From contig DATLAJ010000038.1 of assembly GCA_035527515.1 (NCBI GenBank), forward strand, positions 1-12,582: a DNA stretch of 12,582 bases, given 5' to 3'. The notes under the pieces are model-generated. The model was not told where the DNA came from, searched no databases, and saw only the letters and a list, made by a program, of their open reading frames with translations. A program made the translations under genes and the position numbers. Source of the stretch: a bacterium. GTDB lineage: Bacteria > B130-G9. Shown here piece after piece: positions 1 through 6,125 of the stretch. How positions within the stretch are numbered: position 1 is the first letter of the stretch; every line of letters begins with the position of its first letter.

Positions 1-68
1 AGCTCTTGGGCTGCGAGGAGCTGAAGCTCTTGGTCTCGTCATTCACCAGAAAGCGCGAAGGCCGGTGA
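1..68 (+). CDS. 3' end of an unidentified protein gene (partial)
   Basis: The window opens inside a reading frame (first full codon at 3) that encodes LLGCEELKLLVSSFTRKREG plus a final Arg and ends with TGA at 66-68. The frame is supported by the duplicated copy downstream. Over the 66 shared coding bases the two copies differ at one site (position 50), an AGA/AGG Arg synonymous change. In the duplicate the same frame extends a further dozen or so codons upstream and stays protein-like. The short amphipathic and then basic tail (EELKLL followed by RKR) resembles the cytoplasmic end of polytopic membrane proteins such as oligosaccharide flippases. That is only an impression from about 22 residues; the product cannot be named from this window. 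Confidence 0.5.
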   Translation, partial: LLGCEELKLLVSSFTRKREGR

Positions 69-296
69 GAACAAATGTGTTCGCAATCTAGGCTAAGTTG
101 AGTCTTGGGAGGGATTCATCCACAGATTACACAGATTACGCAGATTGGAGGAAGGTGTATCGATAGCGTGGGAGAGTTCTGGCGAGGCGTGCGTCCAGGC
201 TGCATCGTGCGTATTTGGCTCGGCTTGTTTGGCTAATCTGCGTAATCTGCGTAATCTGCGGACAAAAGAGGGTTTGAGCAGAATGGGTGCCGATTA
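1..296 (+). repeat. Tandem duplication, copy A (left edge outside window)
   Basis: Copy A of a direct tandem duplication. Bases 1-150 match 333-482 with about three mismatches (near 50, 71 and 86), and bases 235-296 match 558-619 with about one or two. The segment between them (about 151-234) is far less similar. The unit holds the 3' end of the upstream gene, a spacer and an inverted-repeat element. Left arm 120-146 and right arm 235-261 are 27 bp each and complementary at 25 of 27 positions, enclosing an 88-nt loop. Each arm is itself a 9-bp-period repeat of CAGATTACN (left) or its complement (right). Bases 297-332 link to copy B and carry the extra upstream codons of the duplicated gene end. 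Confidence 0.9.
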
Positions 297-400
297 TTGC
301 GGGCTCTGTGGGGATACTGGCAACATGCAGCAAGCTCTTGGGCTGCGAGGAGCTGAAGCTCTTGGTCTCGTCATTCACCAGGAAGCGCGAAGGCCGGTGA
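296..400 (+). pseudogene. Duplicated C-terminal fragment of the upstream gene
   Basis: The frame beginning ATT GCG GGC at 296 reads IAGSVGILATCSKLLGCEEL and on to the same RKREGR end as the partial gene at 1-68, stopping at TGA 398-400. An in-frame TGA at 275-277 closes the frame upstream. There is no good start codon or ribosome binding site, so this is a non-functional copy made by the tandem duplication. It is useful because it shows about 12 more residues of the upstream protein than the window edge allows: a hydrophobic stretch (IAGSVGILA) before the charged tail, consistent with a final membrane helix. Confidence 0.55.
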
Positions 401-619
401 GAGCAAATGTGTTCGCGATCTAGGCTAAGTTGAGTCTTGGGAGGGATTCATCCACAGATTACACAGATTACGCAGATTGGAGGGGGATGGGTCGGTAGGG
501 TGGAGAAGTTCTCGCTCGATGGCGGTCCGGCTTGTATCATGTGTAGCTTCTCCGGTTAATCTGCGTAATCTGTGTAATCTGCGGACAAAAGAGGGTTTGA
601 GCAGAATGGGTGCCGATTA
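333..619 (+). repeat. Tandem duplication, copy B
   Basis: Copy B of the duplication. Its inverted-repeat arms are at 452-478 and 558-584 and match at 26 of 27 positions, enclosing a 79-nt loop. The loop is 9 nt shorter than in copy A and only patchily similar to it. The right arm reads TGTGTAATC where copy A reads CGCGTAATC-like sequence, which restores pairing with the left arm. Homology to copy A ends at base 619, directly before the GGAGG ribosome binding site of ogt (620-624). The duplication therefore stops exactly at the edge of the downstream gene's translation signal. Confidence 0.9.
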
Positions 620-634
620 GGAGGATTGAGGGCA

Positions 635-1228
635 ATGTTGATGTTCTTGTCGCCGTTTGACCCGTTTTGGATGACGAAGCTTAAGGGCTGCGTCTTCGCC
701 GCTTTCGATACGCCCCCGTGCGCTGTGTGCCTCGCGTGGAAGGGCAAAGTGATATACAAGATAGAGCTTGGAGCAGACACGGAGAGTCGCAAGTTCGTCC
801 TCAAGATACCCGAAATGATGGGCCGTCGTCGGAAAGCGCCAGCAGCGGTGGTGAGACAGATTCGCAGACATCTCTCTGGCGAGGGAGTGCCGGATTACTC
901 GGCCGTGATTCTGGACCCCGCTATCGGAGCTGATTTTCAACGGCGTATCTGGGAGGTGACGAGGGCCGTGCCCTACGGCGAAACCAGAAGCTACAAATGG
1001 CTTGCAGGGGAAGCTGGCAGCCCGAGGGCATATCGCGCAGTCGGTCAGGCGATGGCCAAGAATCCTTTCCCGCTTGTGGTGCCCTGCCACCGCGTCGTCG
1101 CATCCGACGGCTCGCTCGGCGGCTTCTCCGGCGGCCTGGAGCTGAAAAAGGCCCTGCTCGACCTGGAGGGGTCAGTCTGTCGGCGAGAGTTGCCGGGCTC
1201 CGCACACTTGTGGCATCCTGACCGTTAA
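635..1228 (+). CDS. ogt: Methylated-DNA--[protein]-cysteine S-methyltransferase (O6-alkylguanine-DNA alkyltransferase)
   Basis: Suicide DNA-repair protein that moves the alkyl group from O6-alkylguanine (and O4-alkylthymine) in DNA onto its own cysteine. The 197-residue product has the usual Ogt/MGMT layout: an N-terminal ribonuclease-like domain and a C-terminal DNA-binding active-site domain. Visible motifs are the recognition-helix region FQRRIWEVTRAVPYGETRSY (about 101-120), an RAVGQAMAKNPFPL helix/turn, and the catalytic PCHRVV with acceptor Cys near residue 151, followed by GSLGGFSGG and K.ALLDLEG. It lacks the Ada zinc and AraC domains. ATG 635 is chosen because GGAGG at 620-624 lies 10 nt upstream; ATG 641 is also possible, and TTG 626 is too close to the GGAGG. 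The ribosome binding site abuts the end of the tandem repeat. Confidence 0.93.
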   Translation: MLMFLSPFDPFWMTKLKGCVFAAFDTPPCAVCLAWKGKVIYKIELGADTESRKFVLKIPEMMGRRRKAPAAVVRQIRRHLSGEGVPDYSAVILDPAIGADFQRRIWEVTRAVPYGETRSYKWLAGEAGSPRAYRAVGQAMAKNPFPLVVPCHRVVASDGSLGGFSGGLELKKALLDLEGSVCRRELPGSAHLWHPDR

Positions 1229-1280
1229 GAGCCGCGTTAGGCATGGTGATCTGCACGTAACTAGGGAGAAAAGACACAGG

Positions 1281-2090
1281 ATGTCAAAGATACAGGCGCT
1301 GAGGGACTTGAGGGCGGAGGTTAAGTATCTTGGTGCAGAGAAGTTGCTGGGATTTCTACTGCACCTCGGGCTCAAGGGGAAGAGCGAGCTGTTTCTGCCG
1401 AAGCTCATCGAGAGGCCTGAGGCCAGCCGCGTGCTGGTTCTGGCACCTCACCCGGACGACGACGTTGTCGGCTGCGGGGGCACGCTCCGTAAGCACGTGC
1501 AGGCGGAAGACGACGTTATGGTCGCCTATCTGACCGATGGCTCGCGGGGAAGCACGGACCTGAGAGAGAGTCTGCACCTCGTCTCGAGGCGGAAGGACGA
1601 GGCGCAGAAGGCGGCCGCAGTTCTAGGGATCAAGAAGCTGAAGTTTCTCGGCTTTCAGGACACCAAGCTTCAGTATTTCATAGCCGATTGTGCAAGCTTG
1701 ATCGACGATATTCTAATCGAATATGAGCCTGATCTCGTCTATGTGCCGTTTCCGCTCGACTACAATCCTGACCATTTAGCTGCGGCACGGGTCGCGGCCG
1801 AGGCCTTCGAGAAGATCGATTACCTATGCGACATCTTTTGCTACGAGGTGTCGCCTCCTATTCTCCCCAATCGCATAGTCAACATCACCGACCAGGTCGG
1901 TCTGAAGCGCCGGGCGCTTTTGTGCCACAAGAGCCAGATGGAGCAGAATGACTACGTAAACGTTGTGGTAGAGGGTCTGGGCAGATACCGCACGCACGGG
2001 CTATTGAAGGGCAAAGGCTACGCCGAGGCTTTCTTCAAGTGCGACGGCGACTATCTAGCTTTCCTGCTGAAGAAGCTCGATGAACGATAG
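1281..2090 (+). CDS. PIG-L/LmbE family zinc-dependent deacetylase
   Basis: The 269-residue protein belongs to the LmbE-like/PIG-L family, whose members remove acetyl groups from N-acetylglucosamine-type substrates (GlcNAc-PI, GlcNAc-Ins in mycothiol or bacillithiol synthesis, other glycoconjugates). The metal-site motif is APHPDDDVVGCGGTL (H57, D59/D60); most relatives have HPDDE. A TDGSRG loop follows at about 85-90, then RRKDEA at about 103-108 and the second metal-ligand region YNPDH with H165, where HPDH is commoner. The first 45 or so residues are a charged amphipathic lead not needed for the fold. The start ATG has a GGGAGA-type ribosome binding site about 12 nt upstream. The gene follows ogt by 52 nt on the same strand. 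The real substrate cannot be read from the context, as no thiol-synthesis or LPS genes are nearby. Confidence 0.85.
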   Translation: MSKIQALRDLRAEVKYLGAEKLLGFLLHLGLKGKSELFLPKLIERPEASRVLVLAPHPDDDVVGCGGTLRKHVQAEDDVMVAYLTDGSRGSTDLRESLHLVSRRKDEAQKAAAVLGIKKLKFLGFQDTKLQYFIADCASLIDDILIEYEPDLVYVPFPLDYNPDHLAAARVAAEAFEKIDYLCDIFCYEVSPPILPNRIVNITDQVGLKRRALLCHKSQMEQNDYVNVVVEGLGRYRTHGLLKGKGYAEAFFKCDGDYLAFLLKKLDER

Positions 2091-2178
2091 TTTGATTGGG
2101 CGGTTCGTGGTTCAAGGTTGCATGGAGGTGGGAACAGACCTGTGTCTTGTTTCACACGCGGGTCTATATCGACATCGC

Positions 2179-2252
2179 GTAGGGGCGGTTCACGAACCGC
2201 CCTTAAGGTGCCCGATCGGATTAGACCAGGGCGATTCGTGAATCGCCCCTAC
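2179..2252. repeat. Double-palindrome intergenic element, copy 1 (74 bp)
   Basis: Two near-identical 24-bp ends lie in inverted orientation (2179-2202 and 2229-2252; GTAGGGGCG at the left edge, CGCCCCTAC at the right) around a 26-nt spacer. Each end is itself a palindrome: stems GGGCGGTTC/GAACCGCCC (2183-2191/2194-2202, AC between) and GGGCGATTC/GAATCGCCC (2229-2237/2240-2248, GT between). The ends also match each other at about 22 of 24 positions, so the whole can fold as two hairpins or as one long stem. A second copy is at 6053-6125. The structure suits a REP/MITE-like element moved by an enzyme encoded elsewhere; no transposase is in the window. Confidence 0.88.
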
Positions 2253-2272
2253 ACAGGCAAAACGGACTTATT

Positions 2273-2295
2273 GGACAGCCTCTTCTAGGCTGTCC
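2273..2295. other. Perfect 9-bp stem-loop
   Basis: GGACAGCCT (2273-2281) and AGGCTGTCC (2287-2295) form a perfect 9-bp stem with a 5-nt loop (CTTCT). It lies about 180 nt after the LmbE-like gene and 46 nt before the start of the AIM24-family gene. No T-run follows on the + strand, so it is not a canonical intrinsic terminator. It may be a transcript-end or processing hairpin, or a leader structure of the next gene. Confidence 0.5.
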
Positions 2296-2341
2296 GCTAG
2301 TTGAGCGATGAGATGGATTGGAGGACAGGCGGAGAGGGACG

Positions 2342-3088
2342 ATGACGGCACTGAACTACCATGTGATTGGGGATGACATGCAGGCGGTTGTCCTCGAGCT
2401 GACCCAGGGGCAGACGGTCAAGGCCGAGGCGGGCGCCATGATGTTCATGACTTCGGCTATCGAGATGGACACGAAGATGGAGGGAGGGCTGTTTGGCGGT
2501 ATCAAGCGGAAAATCGCCGGCGAGAGCCTCTTCATGGCAACTTTTGCATGCCGCAGCGCGAGCGGCACAGTGGCGTTCAGCTCGCCTTATCCGGGCAAGA
2601 TTGTGCCGCTTGAGGTCTCTGGCCAGACGCTTTTGTGCCAGCGAGATGCTTTTCTGTGTGCGGATCATGGGATTGAGTTGGACATCGCGTTCACAAAGCG
2701 GCTGGGCGCGGGCTTCTTCGGGGGCGAGGGCTTCATTCTGGAGAGGATAACTGGCTACGGTCTTGTTTTCTTGCAGGCATCCGGCGCCATCGTCCGGAAG
2801 GACCTCGCTGCTGGCGAGACGCTGAAGGTCGATACGGGCTGCCTCGTGGCGTTCGAGGGCTCAGTTGACTACGACATCCAGATGGTCGGCGGGATCAAGA
2901 CCGCCTTCTTCGGGGGCGAGGGGCTTTTTCTGGCAAGGCTCACGGGCCCGGGACAGGTCTGGCTCCAGACGCTTCCCTTCTCGCGCCTCGCCGACAAGGT
3001 CATAAGCGCCTCGCGGCGTTCGGTGGGCGAGGTCAGGCGGGGGCGGAGCATTCTCGGCGGCTTGGGCGACATCATCAGCGGCGACTGA
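2342..3088 (+). CDS. AIM24 / TIGR00266 family protein
   Basis: This 248-residue protein matches the widespread bacterial TIGR00266 (AIM24, formerly DUF124) family, a beta-rich trimer-like fold related to yeast mitochondrial AIM24; its biochemical role in bacteria is unknown. Typical features are the glycine-rich GGLFGGIKRKIAGESLF segment (about 48-64) after a MMFMTSAIEMDTKM stretch, SPYPGKIVPL (about 81-90), and two similar FFGGEG blocks. The blocks (FFGGEGFILERITGYG near 125-140 and FFGGEGLFLARLTGPG near 189-204) show the family's internal pseudo-repeat. It ends with GLGDIISGD. ATG 2342 is preferred because GGAGAGG (2331-2337) precedes it; an upstream in-frame TTG at 2318 lacks such a site. 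There is no signal peptide or membrane span, so it is probably cytoplasmic. Confidence 0.88.
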   Translation: MTALNYHVIGDDMQAVVLELTQGQTVKAEAGAMMFMTSAIEMDTKMEGGLFGGIKRKIAGESLFMATFACRSASGTVAFSSPYPGKIVPLEVSGQTLLCQRDAFLCADHGIELDIAFTKRLGAGFFGGEGFILERITGYGLVFLQASGAIVRKDLAAGETLKVDTGCLVAFEGSVDYDIQMVGGIKTAFFGGEGLFLARLTGPGQVWLQTLPFSRLADKVISASRRSVGEVRRGRSILGGLGDIISGD

Positions 3089-3153
3089 GCAACCCGATTG
3101 GCGGTCATAGTTAAGCGTAGAAATCGGTCGAATTGAGGATCCGATAAGAGGTC

Positions 3154-3180
3154 TTTCACCACAGAGACACGGAGAAGAAA
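3154..3180 (+). repeat. CCACAGAGACACGGAGAA-type dispersed element overlapping a gene start
   Basis: The stretch TTTCACCACAGAGACACGGAG followed by AAGAAA resembles a short sequence I have often seen scattered in intergenic DNA of environmental bacterial genomes; only one copy occurs here. Its GGAGAAG (3171-3177) is placed correctly to act as the ribosome binding site for ATG 3180, so the element fuses directly to the next coding region. That it belongs to a repeat family is from memory, not from this window. Confidence 0.45.
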
Positions 3181-3986
3181 TGCAGAATCGCTTCTGTTGC
3201 GATCAGGGAGATTTCGGGAAGTACGGCCTGCTGCGATGTCTATGTGCTGCTGACGCTCACGGTGAGGCACTGCGCCTCGGCATGATGTGGTATCTCGTTC
3301 CTGACGAAGCTGGTATGGACGGGAAGTTCACCACCTTCTTGGTTGATGATCCCAAGTTGGCTGACCACACAACGAGCAATCGACGGGAGTATCGGGCGTG
3401 CGATCCGGATCTTTGGGACTGCCTGAACTGGCACCTTCATCCTGACAGACGTAACATTGAAGCGATTCAAGAAGCGGCTATCCTGCCAGCAGAGACGGTT
3501 TATTTCGAAGAACCACTTAAATGGCCGAACGACATGCCCGCCAACTCAGACGCGGGGCGACAAAGACGCCGTGAGCACCGCCACGCTTGGTGGCAACGAG
3601 GGTTCGACCGGATGAAGGGATGTCAGGTCATAAACTTTGACCCGGACAATGGACTCGAGGTGAGTGTGCCTCGATATGGTAAGAAAGGCCCAAAATACAC
3701 CTTCATCGACGAGGTCGCGGCGTTCTACGAGCGAGGGCAGAGCTTGGTCGTTTATCAGCATATTAACTTCAGCAAACCGGCAACTGAACAGGTGGAGGAC
3801 CGCCTGAAACAGCTTCGGGAAGCGACTGGTGCAGGCAGCGTTTTCGCTCTGCGTTATCATCGAGGCACCGCACGAGCTTATCTTGTCATCCCGTTTGCGA
3901 AACACGCGAAGACGCTGCAAGTGCGCGCGAGAGAGATGTGCAAAGGCCCTTGGGCCAGACACTTCGACCTGACAGAGTTGACCTGA
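3180..3986 (+). CDS. Conserved protein of unknown function (DFGKYGLLR / FDPDNGLE family)
   Basis: I do not know a function for this 268-residue soluble protein, but its pattern matches a recurring bacterial hypothetical family. The N-terminus has DQGDFGKYGLLR (8-19), then LRLGMMWYLVPDEAG (31-45). A Trp/Arg/His-rich middle (REHRHAWWQRGFDRMKG, 131-147) leads to CQVINFDPDNGLEV (148-161), KKGPKYTFIDEVAAFYERG (168-186), SLVVYQH (188-194) and ALRYHRGTARAYLVIP (223-238). A hydrophobic strand ending in an acidic DPDNG turn, then helix, then strand SLVVYQH, recalls the DPxx region of Rossmann-type methyltransferases such as RlmJ or TcmP-like proteins. No glycine-rich SAM motif is obvious, so this remains inference. 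The start fits the family and has GGAGAAG 5-8 nt upstream. It is flanked by AIM24 and RACo-like genes that are not known partners. Confidence 0.8.
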   Translation: MQNRFCCDQGDFGKYGLLRCLCAADAHGEALRLGMMWYLVPDEAGMDGKFTTFLVDDPKLADHTTSNRREYRACDPDLWDCLNWHLHPDRRNIEAIQEAAILPAETVYFEEPLKWPNDMPANSDAGRQRRREHRHAWWQRGFDRMKGCQVINFDPDNGLEVSVPRYGKKGPKYTFIDEVAAFYERGQSLVVYQHINFSKPATEQVEDRLKQLREATGAGSVFALRYHRGTARAYLVIPFAKHAKTLQVRAREMCKGPWARHFDLTELT

Positions 3987-4028
3987 AACAGCAATAATAC
4001 AGACGAGCGAGAATTGAGAGGCTGAGGC

Positions 4029-5639
4029 ATGGGTAGGACTTATCGGGTTGATGTCTCGCCAGACGGAGTGTCGTTCGCGGCGGCCGCGGCGGATAACCTC
4101 ATGCAACTGCTGGCCCGCCATTCGATAATCCTGACTGCACCGTGCGGCGGCAAGGGGGTCTGCAAGAAATGCCGCGTCCTTGTGAGGGAGCCTGGCCGCG
4201 AGGTTCAGGAGGTCCTTGCTTGCCAGTATCGTGTCCATTCTGACATCTGCGTTACCGTTCCTGGCGCCTCACGCGTCGAGGTGTCGTCGGGTGAAGTTGA
4301 GCCTTCAGAGGCGATCAGAATTGCGCTTTCAGAGGAGTTGTTTCCATCTGTGGCTCTGGACAGACTGGATAAAAGCAGAGAGACGTCACGGATTCTCGGG
4401 CTTGCGGTCGATTTGGGGACGACCACTGTATCAGCGGCCCTCATTGACCTTGAGTCGGGCGAGGCGCTCGGCTTTGCGACCGTGATGAACCAGCAGACGC
4501 AGTTCGGTGCGGACGTGATAACGCGGATAGGTTACTCGCAGAGGGGCAAAGAGAGCAGGCGAGAGCTTTCAAAAGTGCTGGCGGCGAGCGTCCAAGTCGT
4601 CGCGGACGCTCTGCTGTCGAGGGCCGGGTGCACGACCTCCGATGTGTATCAAATCGTCTTCGCGGGGAACACAACGATGTTCGCGACGCTGCTCGAGCTC
4701 GACTGCACGCAGCTTGTTACGCCGCCATATAGTGCGCCATTGCTGGAGCCGCTCACTCTTCAGCCGCAAAATGTCGCGGCGCTTGGCGAGCTCGGCCTTC
4801 CACGCTGGACACGGCTCGATTTCCTTCCTGCCATCGGCGGCTATGTCGGCAGCGACGTGCTGGCCGGCCTTTTGATCGCCAAGATGCGTGAGCAGGACGG
4901 CGCGCTCGTGTTTCTGGACATCGGCACCAACGGCGAGGCGGTCGTGTTCTTAAGGGGACGAGCTGTCGCGTCTTCTGCGGCGGCGGGACCCGCCTTCGAG
5001 GGAGGAGAGATCAGCTGCGGGATGCCGGCCATGCCGGGCGCGATCCAGAGTGTGAGGTATGAAGATGGTCGTCTCGCGACCGAGGTGGTCGGCGGCGTAG
5101 AGGCTATCGGCATCTGCGGCTCTGGCCTGATCGATGCGTGCGCCTCGCTCGTGCGTTTGGGCGTGATCGAGCCGTCTGGGCGGTTTTGCGAGCGTGCGGG
5201 AGCGCTTCCGGGGCCTGTCGCAGGGGGCATGAGACGCAAGGGCAGCCAGGCGGCGTTTTTTCTCCATGAGAACGTTTATCTGACTCAGGAGGACGTGCGA
5301 AAGACCCAGCTCGCCAAAGGCGCAATCCGCACCTGCATCGAGTTTCTGCTTAACGAGGCGCAAGTTGAGGCGGCTTCCGTAAAAAAAGTCGTTCTCGGCG
5401 GGGCGTTTGGCAGCCTAATCGACCCCTGCTCTGCGGAGACGATCGGGCTCATACCGACGTTTGAGCACGCCGAGAAGGAGTCATTGGGCAACACGGCTCT
5501 GGCGGGGGCAATGCTTGCTCTTCTGTCGAGGCGCAGGCTCGATGAGATGCGTGAGCTTCAGAAGAAGATAAGATACGTCAATCTCGCGGGACGAGCGGAG
5601 TTTGAGGAGCGCTTCACCCAGAACCTCGCATTTGGATAA
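4029..5639 (+). CDS. [2Fe-2S] ferredoxin / ASKHA-domain protein (RACo-like corrinoid activator, DUF4445)
   Basis: The 536-residue protein has the architecture of reductive activators of corrinoid proteins (RACo), which use ATP and a [2Fe-2S] cluster to reduce inactive Co(II) corrinoid in methyl-transfer proteins. The N-terminal ferredoxin domain (1 to about 75) holds C39, C44, C47 and C65 (CX4CX2CX17C). After a linker, the ASKHA core begins with GLAVDLGTTTVSAALIDL (about 124-141), then FAGNTTM (211-217), GGYVGSDVLAG (270-280), FLDIGTNGE (295-303), AAGPAFEGGEISCGMPAMPG (318-337), GICGSGLIDA (361-370) and LGGAFGSLID (456-465). All expected nucleotide-binding motifs are intact, though the protein is shorter than many relatives (about 600+ aa). 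GAGAGG precedes ATG 4029 by 7 nt. No corrinoid protein or methyltransferase gene is in the window, so its partner must be encoded elsewhere. Confidence 0.9.
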   Translation: MGRTYRVDVSPDGVSFAAAAADNLMQLLARHSIILTAPCGGKGVCKKCRVLVREPGREVQEVLACQYRVHSDICVTVPGASRVEVSSGEVEPSEAIRIALSEELFPSVALDRLDKSRETSRILGLAVDLGTTTVSAALIDLESGEALGFATVMNQQTQFGADVITRIGYSQRGKESRRELSKVLAASVQVVADALLSRAGCTTSDVYQIVFAGNTTMFATLLELDCTQLVTPPYSAPLLEPLTLQPQNVAALGELGLPRWTRLDFLPAIGGYVGSDVLAGLLIAKMREQDGALVFLDIGTNGEAVVFLRGRAVASSAAAGPAFEGGEISCGMPAMPGAIQSVRYEDGRLATEVVGGVEAIGICGSGLIDACASLVRLGVIEPSGRFCERAGALPGPVAGGMRRKGSQAAFFLHENVYLTQEDVRKTQLAKGAIRTCIEFLLNEAQVEAASVKKVVLGGAFGSLIDPCSAETIGLIPTFEHAEKESLGNTALAGAMLALLSRRRLDEMRELQKKIRYVNLAGRAEFEERFTQNLAFG

Positions 5640-5745
5640 GTTCGCCCAATAATCAAGTTGAACGAAATTGACCCAAATCAGATTGGTTTGTGACGAGGAG
5701 ATGGATGCTGGTTTTTCTGTGCAGGTCAGGTGGTTTTTCGAGGTG
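5640..5745. other. Convergent intergenic gap, no gene or clear terminator
   Basis: The 106 nt between the RACo-like stop and the decayed rlmN fragment hold no convincing reading frame, stem-loop with T-run, or repeat. Confidence 0.5.
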
Positions 5746-6024
5746 TCAGTCAAAGGATGCTGTGTTGGTGGGCGCAGATTCGGTGATTTGGGGCAGATTA
5801 CGCCTGCTTTTTGACGTTTCGACGACCTTTGGCCTGCATATCTCGAACTCGCCGGTGAGGCGCTCTCGGAGAGGCGCTGGCAGGTTAGTCATTGGACTGA
5901 ACAGCGTCGCCAGCCTCGAGTAAACCCACTGGAATACTTGTCGACTCCTGTATCGCGGCTCGCCCCAGTCGAGAAGCAGCGTGTCCAGTTCCTGAATTGA
6001 AAGGTCGAGTATGTCGTGTTTCAT
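5746..6024 (-). pseudogene. rlmN: Truncated 23S rRNA (adenine2503-C2)-methyltransferase RlmN, N-terminal fragment
   Basis: RlmN is a radical-SAM enzyme that methylates A2503 of 23S rRNA and A37 of some tRNAs, normally about 350 residues long. Only its N-terminal accessory domain is present. Residues 1-72 read LDLSIQELDTLLLDWGEPRY (from residue 6), RSRQVFQWVYSR, MTNLPAPLRERL and EICRPKVVETSKS, closely following the family. After ETSKS (about base 5809), where relatives continue DGT.KYLLRL, the frame enters unrelated sequence and stops after 20 more residues. None of the three minus-strand frames downstream restores RlmN, and the CX3CX2C radical-SAM motif is missing. The start keeps an AGAGG ribosome binding site (+ strand 6032-6036) 7 nt upstream. 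A functional copy is presumably elsewhere; misassembly is an alternative. Confidence 0.8.
5772..5806. repeat. CAGATT/CAGATTACGC motifs at the rlmN breakpoint
   Basis: GCGCAGATT at 5772-5780 and GCAGATTACGC at about 5793-5803 resemble the arm unit of the repeats at 120-146 and 452-478. They sit exactly where rlmN homology ends. They are too short to be sure they are a relic of the same element. Confidence 0.3.
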
Positions 6025-6052
6025 TGGAATGCCTCTGAGCCACGTTGCGCAC

Positions 6053-6125
6053 GTAGGGGCGGCTCACGAGCCGCCCTAGTCCGATGAAATCAATAGATCA
6101 AGGGCGATTCGTGAATCGTCCCTAC
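6053..6125. repeat. Double-palindrome intergenic element, copy 2 (73 bp)
   Basis: Same architecture as the element at 2179-2252, with ends at 6053-6076 and 6102-6125. The left palindrome here is GGGCGGCTC/GAGCCGCCC, where copy 1 has GGGCGGTTC/GAACCGCCC: both sides of the stem changed together, preserving pairing. The right palindrome GGGCGATTC/GAATCGTCC keeps all but one pair (a G-T pair). The 25-nt spacer is unrelated in sequence to that of copy 1. It lies 28 nt upstream of the rlmN fragment start on the opposite side from the C25 protease gene. Confidence 0.88.

Noticed and set aside
145-423. 92-codon + strand open frame across the tandem repeat
   Set aside because: It runs through repeat arms and a diverged loop, giving LRNLRNLRN-type low-complexity peptide, and uses a different frame from the synonymous-change-supported gene end; no ribosome binding site.
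120-584. CRISPR array from the regularly repeated GATTAC units
   Set aside because: The unit is a 9-bp direct repeat within arms, with no repeat-spacer alternation and no cas genes.
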